A stretch of DNA of 64,000 bases, from NCBI RefSeq assembly GCF_003428645.1, contig NZ_QVQH01000007.1, positions 124,001 to 188,000 of the forward strand. Direction: 5' to 3'. The notes beneath the pieces were generated by a model, which saw only the letters and a program-made list of their open reading frames with translations, made no database searches and had not been told where the DNA came from. Position numbers and translations under genes: made by a program. Shown piece by piece: positions 48,170 through 56,955 of the stretch; positions within the stretch are counted from its first letter, which is position 1, and each line of letters starts with the position of its first letter. This stretch comes from Geodermatophilus marinus. GTDB taxonomy: Bacteria > Actinomycetota > Actinomycetes > Mycobacteriales > Geodermatophilaceae.

Positions 48170-49969
48170 CTAACCCCCGGGGGTGGGTGGGCAGTCCGGG
48201 GTGCTGGCCGGGACCAGGGCGGCGGCGAGCGCGGCGGGGTCGGGCGCCGGGGCGGGGACGTCCGGGCCCAGGGTCAGCGTCAGGTGCGGGACGTCGCCGG
48301 CCGCGGTGGCGACCGCGAGGACGTCGGCCAGCGCCGCGGCCACCGCCTCCTGACCGGGCGGGTGCAGGAGGACCGTGGGCGTGCCGTCCGCGGTGGTGCG
48401 CACCCCGCCCACGTCGGCCCCTCCGCCGGCGAGCGCGGCGGCGAGCGCGGCGGCAGGGGCCGGGTCGCCCGTCGTGCTGACCACGTCGACGACCACGGGG
48501 GCCGGCTCGGCGGGGCAGGCCTCGGCGCTCTCGACGGGTTCGGCCGGTTCGGCGGGCGGCGCCGGTTCGGTCGTGAGCGGGGCCTGCGTGGTCGGCGCAG
48601 CCTCGGTGGTCGGTGCCGGCTCGACCGGCGCCTCGGTGGTCGGCGGTGCCTCGGTGGTCGGTGCCGGGTCGGTGGTCGGCGGCGCCTCGGTGGTCGGGGG
48701 TGCCGGCTGGGTGGGGGTGGGCGCGGGGACCTCGGTGGTCGGTGCCGGGTCGGTGGTCGGCGGTGCCTCGGTGGTCGGTGCCGGGTCGGTGGTCGGCGGG
48801 ACCTCGGTGGTCGGGGGTGCCGGCTGGGTGGGGGTGGGCGCGGGGACCTCGGTGGTCGGTGCCGGGTCGGTGGTCGGCGGTGCCTCGGTGGTCGGTGCCG
48901 GCTCGGTGGTCGGCGGGACCTCGGTGGTCGGGGGTGCCGGCTCGGTGGGCGTGGGTGCCGGGACCTCGGTGGTCGGCGGTGTCTCGGTGGGCGTAGGCGC
49001 CGAGTCCGTGGTCGGCGCGGCGGGGGGCACGGGGTCCGGGGCCGGTGCGGCGGGCGCCGGGGGGTCGGGCAGCGTCGGCGGTGTCGTCCCGGCGTAGGTG
49101 GCGGCGAGGGCCAGCACCGTGGCGACGTACTCGGTGGAGTGGTTGTAGGCGAACACGGCCCGCGCCCGGTCGGCCGCCGTCGTCAGGTCCCGCCCGCCGG
49201 CGCAGAGGTAGGCGGCCGCGCCCGCGGCGGCGTCGTGGACGTCGAAGACATCCCGCAGGCCGTCGCGGTCGCCGTCCCGCCCGAAGAGGGCCCAGGTCGA
49301 CGGGATGAACTGCATCGGGCCGACCGCCCGGTCGTACGTGGTGTCGCCGTCGTAGCGGCCGTCGTCGGTGTCGGGGATGACGGCGGTCCCGTTCCCGTCG
49401 AGGGCCACGCCGATCACGCGCGGCGTCGAGCGGCCGTCGGTGTGCAGCACCGCCCCGCCGAAGCGGCCGTGGTTGGACTCCACCCGCCCGATCGCCGCCA
49501 GCAGGGCCCAGTCGATGCCGCAGCCGGACGGCGCCCCGTCGGCCGCTGCCCGGTAGGCCTCCATCGCGGTGGCCGGGATGCCCCGCCCGGCGAGCGCCGA
49601 GACGTCCGGTGGTGCGGTGGTGGCCGGCTCGGGGCCCACCGGGTTGCCCGGCGCGGGTTCCGCGGGTGCCGCGGTCGGTCCCGGGGCGGGCGGCGTGGTG
49701 GACGGTGGCTGCTCCGACGGACGGGCGTCGGTCGGAGGGGCGTCGGACGGCGCGGTGCCGGACGGCGGTGCCGCCCGCAGCCCGGGGGCCGGCAGGTGCC
49801 CGGCCCGGAGCCGGTGCAGCACGGGCAACTCCGTCGGGGGCGCGGGCGAGACCGTCCCCCCGTCCGGGCGGGTGTCGGCGGAGGGCGCCCCCGAGTGGGG
49901 GACCACGGCCAACGCGACCGCGGTGACCCCCGCGGCCAGCCCGAACGGGAGGTGCCGGCGCCTCCTCAT
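48170..49969 (-). CDS. Secreted MltB-type lytic transglycosylase with Pro/Thr repeat tail and extra C-terminal domain
   Basis: 599 residues. A basic N-terminus and signal helix (RRRRHLPFGLAAGVTAVALAVVPHSG) come first, then a Pro-rich linker to about 130. The transglycosylase domain follows (IDWALLAAIGRVESNHGRFGG with catalytic Glu, DGDTTYDRAVGPMQFIPSTW, GRDGDRDGLRDVFDVHDAAAGAAAYLC, FAYNHSTEYV). Then come about 150 residues of PTTE/PAPT repeats and a final domain of about 100 residues (VVVDVVSTTGDPAPAAALAAALAGGG) that I do not recognise. It should cleave peptidoglycan glycan strands at the wall. The stop codon is TAG. Confidence 0.87.
   Translation of the reverse strand: MRRRRHLPFGLAAGVTAVALAVVPHSGAPSADTRPDGGTVSPAPPTELPVLHRLRAGHLPAPGLRAAPPSGTAPSDAPPTDARPSEQPPSTTPPAPGPTAAPAEPAPGNPVGPEPATTAPPDVSALAGRGIPATAMEAYRAAADGAPSGCGIDWALLAAIGRVESNHGRFGGAVLHTDGRSTPRVIGVALDGNGTAVIPDTDDGRYDGDTTYDRAVGPMQFIPSTWALFGRDGDRDGLRDVFDVHDAAAGAAAYLCAGGRDLTTAADRARAVFAYNHSTEYVATVLALAATYAGTTPPTLPDPPAPAAPAPDPVPPAAPTTDSAPTPTETPPTTEVPAPTPTEPAPPTTEVPPTTEPAPTTEAPPTTDPAPTTEVPAPTPTQPAPPTTEVPPTTDPAPTTEAPPTTDPAPTTEVPAPTPTQPAPPTTEAPPTTDPAPTTEAPPTTEAPVEPAPTTEAAPTTQAPLTTEPAPPAEPAEPVESAEACPAEPAPVVVDVVSTTGDPAPAAALAAALAGGGADVGGVRTTADGTPTVLLHPPGQEAVAAALADVLAVATAAGDVPHLTLTLGPDVPAPAPDPAALAAALVPASTPDCPPTPGG
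48596..49015. repeat. Degenerate tandem repeats encoding PTTEAP/PTTDPA/PAPTPTQPA
   Basis: Repeats of TCGGTGGTCGG followed by variable 4-10 bases make up the array. A larger unit of about 126 bp is duplicated around 48680-48930. They encode the stalk of the transglycosylase. Confidence 0.85.
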
Positions 49970-50259
49970 CGGGCCGGCAGTCCCACGCCGCCGACCCGTG
50001 GGCCGTTCCCGGTCCGCGTCCGTCCCTCGACCATGGCCGTCCCCCGTGTCGCCGTGCCGCCGGCACCCCGGTTCCCTGCGCGAGGCCACCCAACTCCGGC
50101 CGTGGGGCGTCGGGAAGGCCCTCCGCCGCGGCCAGGGGCCGTCCCGTCGGTCGTGCCGGTGGGTGATCGGCCGTGCGCGGTGAGTCCTGGGAGCTGCTGC
50201 GCGCGGCGCCGGGAGCCGGGCGGCGAGGTGGCCACGAGCGCGGCGGCCGGCGCTCCGGG

Positions 50260-50673
50260 TCAGTAGTAGGGGTAGCCCGGGTAGGTGTAGCCCGGTCCCC
50301 AGAACGGCGGGTGCCCCCACCAGCCGTAGAGGCCGGCGTAGTAGCCGGGGTCGTCCCCGAGGTCGGGGTCGTAGGGCGGCACCGACGCCATCTCGTCGCG
50401 GTTCCGGCCGATCCGCACGCGGTCGGCCTCCAGGGCGACGACGGCGTCGACCGGGACGAGGTAGTGCCGGGCGCCGATGCCCAGGACGCCGCCCTCGCTC
50501 ACGCGCAGGAAGCGCACCCGGCCCTCCCGGTCGTCCACCAGCAGGTCGTCGACCCGGCCGAGGTCCTGGTCGAACGGGTCCACGACGCGGCGGCCGCGCA
50601 CGTCGGCCTCGGGGTCGGTGACGGTCCGGTCGGTGTCGGTGAGCCGGACCAGCCGGCCGATGTCGTCGGTCAT
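50260..50673 (-). CDS. PRC-barrel domain protein with Tyr/Gly/Pro-rich C-terminus
   Basis: 137 residues. The PRC-barrel (about 20-95) is seen in VRGRRVVDPFDQDLGRVDDLLVDDREGRVRFLRVSEGGVLGIGARHYLVPVDAVVAL. The C-terminal 35 residues are rich in aromatic residues (DPGYYAGLYGWWGHPPFWGPGYTYPGYPYY), as often seen in stress-related PRC-barrel proteins. GGAGGAGGAG precedes the ATG. The function is unknown. Confidence 0.85.
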   Translation of the reverse strand: MTDDIGRLVRLTDTDRTVTDPEADVRGRRVVDPFDQDLGRVDDLLVDDREGRVRFLRVSEGGVLGIGARHYLVPVDAVVALEADRVRIGRNRDEMASVPPYDPDLGDDPGYYAGLYGWWGHPPFWGPGYTYPGYPYY

Positions 50674-50821
50674 CGCTCCTCCTCCCGGGACGGCTTCCCG
50701 CAGCCCTACCCCGACCCGGGGGGCGGGCACGCCCGCGGCGTCCGCCTGGTTCACTGGTGGTTGAGCGTTGAACGGCCACCTCGGCCGGGCGGCGACCCGC
50801 ACCCACCCAGGAGGACGCACC

Positions 50822-51850
50822 GTGCACCTCGGCGTCGACAGCTTCGTCTCGGCCGTGACCGACCCGCGCTCCGGCCACGTCGTCGGCCCGCAGGAGCGCA
50901 TGGCCCACCTGCTCGAGGAGATCGAGCTCGCCGACCGGGTGGGCCTGCACTCCTTCGGCATCGGCGAGCACCACCGGCCCGAGTACTACGACTCCGCGCC
51001 GCCGGTGATCCTCGGGGCGGCGGCCGCGCGGACCTCCCGCATCCGCCTCGGCAGCGCGGTGGCCGTGCTCTCGGCCGCCGACCCGGTCCGGGTGTTCCAG
51101 CAGTTCGCCACGCTGGACCTCATCAGCGGCGGGCGGGTCGACCTGGTGGTCGGGCGCGGGTCGTTCGTCGAGGCGTTCCCGCTCTTCGGCCTGTCGCTGG
51201 CCGACTACGACGAGCTCTTCGAGGAGAAGCTGGACCTGCTGCTGCGGATCCGTGCCACCGAGCAGGTCACCTGGTCGGGCCGGCACCGCCCGCCGCTCAC
51301 CGGGCAGGGGGTGTACCCGCGGCCGGTGCAGGACCCGCTGCCGGTGTGGGTCGGCGTCGGCGGGACGCCGGAGTCCTTCGTGCGCGCCGGGCTGCTGGGC
51401 CTGCCGCTCATGGTGGCGATCATCGGCGGTGAGCCGCGCCGCTTCGCCCCGCTGGTGGACCTCTACCGCCGGGCCGGCGAGCGCGCCGGGCACGCTCCCG
51501 AGCGGCTGCGGGTCGGGCTGCACGTCTTCGGCTTCGTCGCCGAGAACACCCGGGCTGCGGCCGACACCATCTACCCGGGCTGGCACGAGATGTTCACCAA
51601 GGTCTCCGCCGAGCGCGGGTTCGCCCCGCCCACCCGCGCGCAGTTCGACGCGACCAGCGGCCCGGACGGCGCCTTCTTCATGGGCGACCCCGACACCGTG
51701 GCCACCAAGCTGCGCCGGGTCTCCGAGCAGCTCGGCGGGGTGGACCGGGTGGCGCTGCAGATGACCAACCCACGCCTGGCGCACGCGGACCTGCTGCGCG
51801 GCATCGAGCTGCTGGGCACCGAGGTCGCCCCGAAGGTCGCCGACCTCTGA
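50822..51850 (+). CDS. LLM-class flavin-dependent oxidoreductase (luciferase-like monooxygenase)
   Basis: 342 residues. Family features are LLEEIELADRVGLHSFGIGEHHRPEYYDSAPPVILGAAAARTSRIRLGSAVAVLSAADPVRVFQQFATLDLISGGRVDLVVGRGSF and LPVWVGVGGTPESFVRAG. It uses reduced FMN or F420; the cofactor and substrate cannot be read from the sequence. The GTG start follows AGGAGGA by 8 bases, and the gene is divergent from the PRC-barrel gene. Confidence 0.9.
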   Translation: MHLGVDSFVSAVTDPRSGHVVGPQERMAHLLEEIELADRVGLHSFGIGEHHRPEYYDSAPPVILGAAAARTSRIRLGSAVAVLSAADPVRVFQQFATLDLISGGRVDLVVGRGSFVEAFPLFGLSLADYDELFEEKLDLLLRIRATEQVTWSGRHRPPLTGQGVYPRPVQDPLPVWVGVGGTPESFVRAGLLGLPLMVAIIGGEPRRFAPLVDLYRRAGERAGHAPERLRVGLHVFGFVAENTRAAADTIYPGWHEMFTKVSAERGFAPPTRAQFDATSGPDGAFFMGDPDTVATKLRRVSEQLGGVDRVALQMTNPRLAHADLLRGIELLGTEVAPKVADL

Positions 51851-51857
51851 GGGCGGC

Positions 51858-53390
51858 TCAGCCGCCGGCGAGGAGCGCCCGGACGGCCTCGATCGTGTCG
51901 GCCTCCGCCGCCGTCTTGTCCGGCCGGTAGCGCACCACCCGCGCGAAGCGCAGCGCGACCCCGCCCGGGTAGCGGGGGCTGCGCTGGGCGCCGTCGAGGG
52001 CGACCTCGACGACCAGCTCGGGGCGCAGCTCCAGCCCCCACGGCGCCTCCGCGCGGGCGTGCTCGGGGAAGGTCCGGGTCTGCCACCCGAGCAGTTCGTC
52101 GGTCATCCCCTTGAAGGTCTTGCCCACCATGACCGGCTCCCCGCCGTCCGGGTCCCGGGCGCCGAGGTGGATGTTGGACAGCGTGCCGGTGCGCCGCCCG
52201 TACCCCCACTCGGCACCGAGCACGACCAGGTCGAGGGTGTGCACCGGCTTGACCTTCTGCCAGGCCCGGCCGCGCCGGCCGGCCGCGTACGGGGCGGTGA
52301 GGTCCTTGACGACGACGCCCTCGTGCCCGGCGGCCAGCGCCTCGTCGAGCACGCCGGCCGCCTGCTCGGGCGTGGGGCGCCGGATGCCGGGCATGCGCAG
52401 CGGCGCGTGCTCCGCCCCGGCCAGCAGCCCGGCGAGGGCGTCGAGGCGGACGTCGAGCGGTTCGTCGAGCAGGTCGCGCCCGTCGAGGTGCAGCAGGTCG
52501 AAGAAGAACGGGCTGAGCAGGACCCCGGCGTCCGGGGCGTCGCTGCCGAACCGGCTCATCGTGTCCTGGAAGGCCCGCGGGCGTCCGTCGTCGTCCAGGG
52601 CCAGGGTCTCGCCGTCGAGGACGGCGGTGCGGCACGGCAGCGCGCGGACCCGGTCGACCAGCTCGGGCACCCCGCCGGTCACCTCCCGCAGGCTGCGGGT
52701 CCAGACCCGCACCGCGGCGCCGTCCCGGTGCACCTGGATGCGGGCGCCGTCGAGCTTGTGCTCGACGGTCACCGCGGCGCCGAGGTCGGTCAGCGCCGCA
52801 TCGAGCGACGCGCCGGGGGCGGCGAGCATCGGCCGGACCGGCCGGCCCACCTCCGGCCGGGCCGCGGCCAGCGCCGGCTCCCCGCCGGCGAGGGCGGCCG
52901 CCGCCGTGCCGGGCAGGCTGCCGGTGAGCATGAAGGCGCGGCGGGCGGCTGCGGGCGGGACGTCGGCGGCCGCGGCCACCGCGTCGAGCACCACCCCCTC
53001 GAGCGCCCCCTGCCGGAGCTCGCCGGTGAGCAGCCGGACGAGGAAGCGCTGCTCGTCGGCGGTGGCGGCGCCCAGCAGCTCCCCGAGGGCCGCGTCCCGG
53101 CGGGCGGCCGACCCGGTGCCCGCCGTCCCGGCCAGCGCGGTGAGGGTCGTGTGGACCGCGGCGACGGTGAGCGAGGCGGCGGGGGCGGGGGCCGGGGCGT
53201 GCCGCGAGAGCGTCCGCCACCCGACGCCGAGCCGGCCCTGCAGCGGCTCGCCGGCCAGCCACGCGGTGACCGCGGGCACCTCGTCGGCGCCGGCCCGGCG
53301 CAGCACCCCGGCGATCGCCGCGGTCTTCGCCGAGCGGGCGCGGGTGGCGGCGACCGCGGCGGAGGCGGCGACGACCTCGGCGAGCAGCAC
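51858..53390 (-). CDS. ATP-dependent DNA ligase (LigB/LigC type)
   Basis: 510 residues. The N-terminal helical DNA-binding domain (about 1-180) precedes the nucleotidyl-transfer domain, with the adenylated Lys in VEHKLDGARIQVH, then VLDGETLALDDDGRPRAFQDTMSRFG, GHEGVVVKDLTAPYAAGRRGRAWQKVKP (motifs IV and V) and a C-terminal OB domain. It seals nicks with ATP and is accessory to the NAD-dependent LigA in actinobacteria. The GTG at 53390 is chosen for the family-typical VLLAEVV start. Confidence 0.92.
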   Translation of the reverse strand: MLLAEVVAASAAVAATRARSAKTAAIAGVLRRAGADEVPAVTAWLAGEPLQGRLGVGWRTLSRHAPAPAPAASLTVAAVHTTLTALAGTAGTGSAARRDAALGELLGAATADEQRFLVRLLTGELRQGALEGVVLDAVAAAADVPPAAARRAFMLTGSLPGTAAAALAGGEPALAAARPEVGRPVRPMLAAPGASLDAALTDLGAAVTVEHKLDGARIQVHRDGAAVRVWTRSLREVTGGVPELVDRVRALPCRTAVLDGETLALDDDGRPRAFQDTMSRFGSDAPDAGVLLSPFFFDLLHLDGRDLLDEPLDVRLDALAGLLAGAEHAPLRMPGIRRPTPEQAAGVLDEALAAGHEGVVVKDLTAPYAAGRRGRAWQKVKPVHTLDLVVLGAEWGYGRRTGTLSNIHLGARDPDGGEPVMVGKTFKGMTDELLGWQTRTFPEHARAEAPWGLELRPELVVEVALDGAQRSPRYPGGVALRFARVVRYRPDKTAAEADTIEAVRALLAGG

Positions 53391-53499
53391 GCGGCCATGG
53401 TGGCAGCCGGGGGTGACACCCCGCCCGCTCGCCGTGCCGACGGCCCGGGCCGGGGCCACCATGCAGGTGCACGGCCACGCACCGGCCCAGGGAGGCACC

Positions 53500-54906
53500 A
53501 TGGCCGACACCGGCACCGAGGGGTTCGTCCGGACGCTGGGGCGCTGGGACGTCCTCGCCGTCGCCTTCGGGGCGATGATCGGTTTCGGCTGGATCGTGCT
53601 CACCGGCGGCTTCCTCGAGGACGCCGGGACGCTCGGCGCGGCGCTGGCGTTCCTTATCGGCGGGGTCGTCGTGGCCCTCGTCGGGCTGACCTACGCCGAG
53701 CTGGTGTCGGCGATGCCGCACGTCGGCGGGGAGCACAACTACGTGCTGCGCGCCCTCGGCAGCCGGCCGGCCTTCGTCACCTCGTGGGCGCTGGTGCTCG
53801 GCTACGTCTCCGTGGTCGCCTTCGAGGCGGTGGCACTGCCGCAGACGGTGCTGTACCTGTTCCCCGACATGCTCGCCGGCCGGCTGTGGACGGTCGCCGA
53901 CTACGACGTGTACGCCAGCTGGGTCGCCGTCGGTGTCCTGGCCGCGGTGGTGATGACCGGCCTGAACTACGTGGGCGTGCGGCCGGCCGCGGTGTTCCAG
54001 GCGATCGCGGTGCTCTTCCTCCTGGCCGTCGGGCTGGCGCTGGTGCTGGGCAGCTTCCTCGGCGGGGACACCGCGAACATGCGGCCGCTGTTCACCGGCG
54101 GCGCGGCGGGCCTGATCGCGGTGCTGGTGGCCACGCCCTTCCTGTTCGTCGGGTTCGACGTCATCCCGCAGTCGGCCGAGGAGATCCACCTGCCGTACCG
54201 GAAGATCGGCCAGCTGCTGCTGCTCGCGGTCGGGATGGCGGTCGCCTGGTACGTGCTGATCATGCTGACCGTGGGGTCGGCGCTCCCGGCGTCCGAGCTG
54301 GCCGCCTCGGAGCTCGCCGCCGCCGACGGCATGGCGGCGCTGTGGGGCAGCGGGCTCATGGGCGACGTGCTGGTGCTCGGCGGGATCGCCGGCATCCTCA
54401 CCAGCTGGAACGGCTTCCTCATCGGGGCCAGCAGGCTGCTGTTCGCCATGGCCCGCTCGGGCATGCTGCCGGCCTGGTTCGGCCGGCTGCACCCCCGCTA
54501 CCGCACCCCGGGCAACGCGCTGCTGTTCATCGGCGGGCTCTCCGTGCTCGCCCCCTTGTTCGGCCGGCCGGCGCTGGTGTGGATGGTCGACGCCGGCGGC
54601 CTGAGCATCGTGATCGCCTACGTCATGGTGGCGCTGTCCTTCGTCGTCCTGCGCCGCCGGGAGCCGGCGATGGAGCGTCCCTTCCGCGCGCCCGGCGGGG
54701 CGGCGACCGGTGTCGTGGCCGGGCTGCTCGCGCTCGGGCTGGGCACGCTCTACCTGCCCGGCATGCCCGCCGCCCTGGTGTGGCCCTACGAATGGGTGGT
54801 CGTCGCGGCGTGGTGGCTGCTGGGCCTGGTCTTCGTGCTCCGGGTGCCGTCGGTGGACCCCGGGCCGGACGCCGAGCAGCGCGTGCTCACCGCCCGCGCC
54901 CGCTGA
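53500..54906 (+). CDS. APC-family amino acid permease
   Basis: 468 residues with about 12 membrane helices. The first helix carries LAVAFGAMIGFGWIVLTGGF with the unwound G-x-G substrate site, followed by the AELVSAMPHVGGEHNYVLRALG loop and PFLFVGFDVIPQSAEEIHLPYRKIG in helix 6. The substrate is not known. The ATG at 53500 has GGAGG 5 bases upstream; an in-frame ATG at 53461 is a less likely alternative. It is divergent from the ligase gene. Confidence 0.92.
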   Translation: MADTGTEGFVRTLGRWDVLAVAFGAMIGFGWIVLTGGFLEDAGTLGAALAFLIGGVVVALVGLTYAELVSAMPHVGGEHNYVLRALGSRPAFVTSWALVLGYVSVVAFEAVALPQTVLYLFPDMLAGRLWTVADYDVYASWVAVGVLAAVVMTGLNYVGVRPAAVFQAIAVLFLLAVGLALVLGSFLGGDTANMRPLFTGGAAGLIAVLVATPFLFVGFDVIPQSAEEIHLPYRKIGQLLLLAVGMAVAWYVLIMLTVGSALPASELAASELAAADGMAALWGSGLMGDVLVLGGIAGILTSWNGFLIGASRLLFAMARSGMLPAWFGRLHPRYRTPGNALLFIGGLSVLAPLFGRPALVWMVDAGGLSIVIAYVMVALSFVVLRRREPAMERPFRAPGGAATGVVAGLLALGLGTLYLPGMPAALVWPYEWVVVAAWWLLGLVFVLRVPSVDPGPDAEQRVLTARAR

Positions 54907-54922
54907 GCGCCGCGGCGGGCGG

Positions 54923-55654
54923 TCAGCCGGCGACGGCGGCGACCCGCTCGGCGACGAGGGCGGCGACGTCGTCCGGGCGGCTCACCGGGGGGCAGTGCCC
55001 CCCGGCCCACTCCAGGCGCCGGGTCGCCCGCGCGGCCATGGCCCGCTGCAGCGCGGGGTGCACCACCTCGTCGGCCGTGCAGACCACGTAGGTCGAGGGC
55101 ACCGTCCGCCAGGCGACGGCCTCGGGCGTGCCGCGGAACACCGCCCGCCCGACCGGGCGCAGCCGGCCCGCCGCCGCGGCGGCCGCGCCGGGGGAGGCGT
55201 CCGGGTAGAGCAGCGCGGGACCCAGCTCCGGGTCGAGGGCCACCTCCCCGCGCTCGCGGTCCACCCGCAGCGCCTCGCCCAGCCGGGTCTCCGGGTGCTC
55301 CTCGCCCGGCAGGACGCGGCTCACCGACTCGCCCTCGTCGAGGCAGAAGGCCGCCAGGTAGACCAGCTCCCGCACCGCCGGGTGCACGCCGGCCGCGGTG
55401 ATCACCGCGCCGCCGTAGGAGTGGCCCACCAGCACCGCGGGGCGGCCCAGGCCGTCGAGCACGTCGCGCACCACCCGGGTGTCGGTGGCGAGGTCGGTGA
55501 GCGGCAGCTCCACGGCGACGGCGTCCACCCCCCGGCCGGTCAGCGCGGCCTGCACGGCGTCCCAGCTCCAGGCCCCGTGCCAGAGCCCGTGCACCAGCAC
55601 GGCCACCGGGCTGCCCGTCGTCGCGTCGTCCGTCCGGTCGTCCACGGGCCCCAT
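54923..55654 (-). CDS. Alpha/beta-hydrolase (esterase)
   Basis: 243 residues. The oxyanion motif is LVHGLWHGAWSWD, the nucleophile elbow VGHSYGGAVI, the acid is in VVCTADEVVHP and the His in WAGGHCPPVSRPDDVA. It resembles the plant-type methylesterase/SABP2 and bacterial salicylate-esterase-like group. The start is uncertain, as a GTG four codons downstream is also possible. Confidence 0.88.
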   Translation of the reverse strand: MGPVDDRTDDATTGSPVAVLVHGLWHGAWSWDAVQAALTGRGVDAVAVELPLTDLATDTRVVRDVLDGLGRPAVLVGHSYGGAVITAAGVHPAVRELVYLAAFCLDEGESVSRVLPGEEHPETRLGEALRVDRERGEVALDPELGPALLYPDASPGAAAAAAGRLRPVGRAVFRGTPEAVAWRTVPSTYVVCTADEVVHPALQRAMAARATRRLEWAGGHCPPVSRPDDVAALVAERVAAVAG

Positions 55655-55763
55655 CCAACGCCACCGGCCCGCGCGGCCGGCGCAGGTGGCTCCTCAGGTG
55701 GGCCGTCCGCCGCCGGCGTCCGTGCCCGGAACGGGCGGTGCGGACCGCGGCCGGGGCGGCGAC

Positions 55764-55793
55764 CGGCCGGGCGCCGGCGCAGGCGCCCGGCCG
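55764..55793 (-). terminator. Terminator after the small membrane protein gene
   Basis: A 12-bp perfect stem (55764-55775 with 55782-55793) has a 6-base loop. Confidence 0.65.
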
Positions 55794-55799
55794 CCGGAT

Positions 55800-56129
55800 T
55801 CAGCGGACGTGCTGCTCGACGGCGTACACGACCAGCAGCAACGGCCCGAAGGAGCCGAGGACCCCGCAGACCAGCCCGGCGGTCGCCCACCGCGCCCGGC
55901 GCCCGCGCCGGCGGCGCAGCACCAGGGCGACCGCGCTGAGCGCGGCCCCGAGCGCCGAGACGAGCAGCCCGAGGGTGAACGCCGCCAACAGCACCCCCGA
56001 CCAGAAGCCGATCACCAGCAGCAGCCCGGTCAGCCCGGTGGCGAAGCCGGCGACCTCCAGCCCCGATCCCTGGGGCCGCGTGGCCCGACCGGGCCGGGTC
56101 CCCGCGGGCTCCGGCCCGTCGTGCGCCAC
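55800..56129 (-). CDS. Small membrane protein (DUF4190-like)
   Basis: 109 residues with two to three membrane segments (FATGLTGLLLVIGFWSGVLLAAFTLGLLVSALGAALSAVALV and WATAGLVCGVLGSFGPLLLVVYAVE), separated by a basic RRRRGRRARW loop. The layout is that of DUF4190-type proteins. The GTG at 56129 lies 14 bases downstream of the DUF5709 gene, so the two are probably co-transcribed. Confidence 0.7.
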   Translation of the reverse strand: MAHDGPEPAGTRPGRATRPQGSGLEVAGFATGLTGLLLVIGFWSGVLLAAFTLGLLVSALGAALSAVALVLRRRRGRRARWATAGLVCGVLGSFGPLLLVVYAVEQHVR

Positions 56130-56143
56130 GTGACCGGCTCCGG

Positions 56144-56590
56144 TCAGCGCTCGCCGGTCACCAGGTGGACGGCGGCCTCCTCGGCGGACGCGGCGCCGCC
56201 GGCGTACCCGCGGTCGCGGGCGTGCAGCTCCGGCTCGTCGTCCGGACCGCTGCCCTCGTCGTCCTCGGTGAGCCGGCCGGCGCGGACGTCCCCGACCTCG
56301 TCGTCGAGCAGCTCCCCGTCGGTGTCGGTGGCGTCGCCGAGCCCGTCGCCGTCCTGCGGGGCCTCGTCGGGCAGCTCCCGCGCCAGGCGGGCGGCCAGGC
56401 CCTCCCCGGCCGACTCCTCCGCACCGGTCGTCCCCCAGTCCTCGACCGCCCAGGGGCGCTCGGCCGGGGACCACCCCTCGTCCAGCGGGTCGACGCCCCG
56501 GTCGGCGAGGCTGTCCTCGGGGTCGAGGACGCCGGAGTCGTTCTCGCCGTCGAGGTCGTCGGGGGTCAGCTCGCCCGGCTGCGTGTCCAC
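56144..56590 (-). CDS. DUF5709 family protein
   Basis: 148 residues, strongly acidic and without hydrophobic segments. The family core is visible as DSGVLDPEDSLADRGVDPLDEGWSPAERPWAVEDWGTTGAEESAGEGLAARLARELPDE, followed by a C-terminal GYAGGAASAEEAAVHLV. The function is unknown; the family is widespread in actinobacteria. Confidence 0.85.
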   Translation of the reverse strand: MDTQPGELTPDDLDGENDSGVLDPEDSLADRGVDPLDEGWSPAERPWAVEDWGTTGAEESAGEGLAARLARELPDEAPQDGDGLGDATDTDGELLDDEVGDVRAGRLTEDDEGSGPDDEPELHARDRGYAGGAASAEEAAVHLVTGER

Positions 56591-56723
56591 GGGGCGCTCC
56601 TCTCGGGGTGGCGGGGCCGTGCCAGGTGCCCGGCGGGCCCGTGCCGTCGTCGTCGACGACCCCGCCGATCATGGCGGAGGACCGCACCGGGCGGGTGCCC
56701 CTCCGACGCGGGTGCCGCGGTGG

Positions 56724-56888
56724 GCGTGCGACGGGTGCGCGTGCTGTTCGTCTGCACGGGGAACACCTGCCGATCGCCCACCGCGGAGGGGGGTGGTGCG
56801 CCACCTGCTGGCCGAGGAGAGGACGGTCGGCGCCGTCGAGGTCGACAGCGCCGGCACCGGCGGCCGGCACGCCGGCGGGTACGCCTGA
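56724..56888 (+). pseudogene. Truncated, frameshifted low-molecular-weight protein-tyrosine phosphatase
   Basis: The first half reads VRVLFVCTGNTCRSPTAEG, containing the phosphatase loop C(X)5R. The continuation VVRHLLAEERTVGAVEVDSAGTGGRHAGGYA is in the next frame. The frames join if the G run at 56788-56793 is one base shorter. Even when corrected, the product is only about 55 residues against the usual 150, and lacks the catalytic Asp loop. It is a decayed 5' fragment. Confidence 0.7.
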
Positions 56889-56955
56889 CCCCGTCCGCCC
56901 CCACCCGCCACTCGCGTGACACGGGGCCGACACGAGCCCGTGGCACTGTGGGATC

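Noticed and set aside
48170-48172. TAG at the end of the transglycosylase as another recoded selenocysteine
   Set aside because: The protein ends in a natural Pro/Gly tail and the following bases form a terminator hairpin, with no conserved continuation.
49970-50259. Frames in the gap between the transglycosylase and PRC-barrel genes
   Set aside because: Both strands give only Arg/Pro/Gly-rich translations without a ribosome-binding site or a recognisable domain. I see nothing there beyond promoter space.
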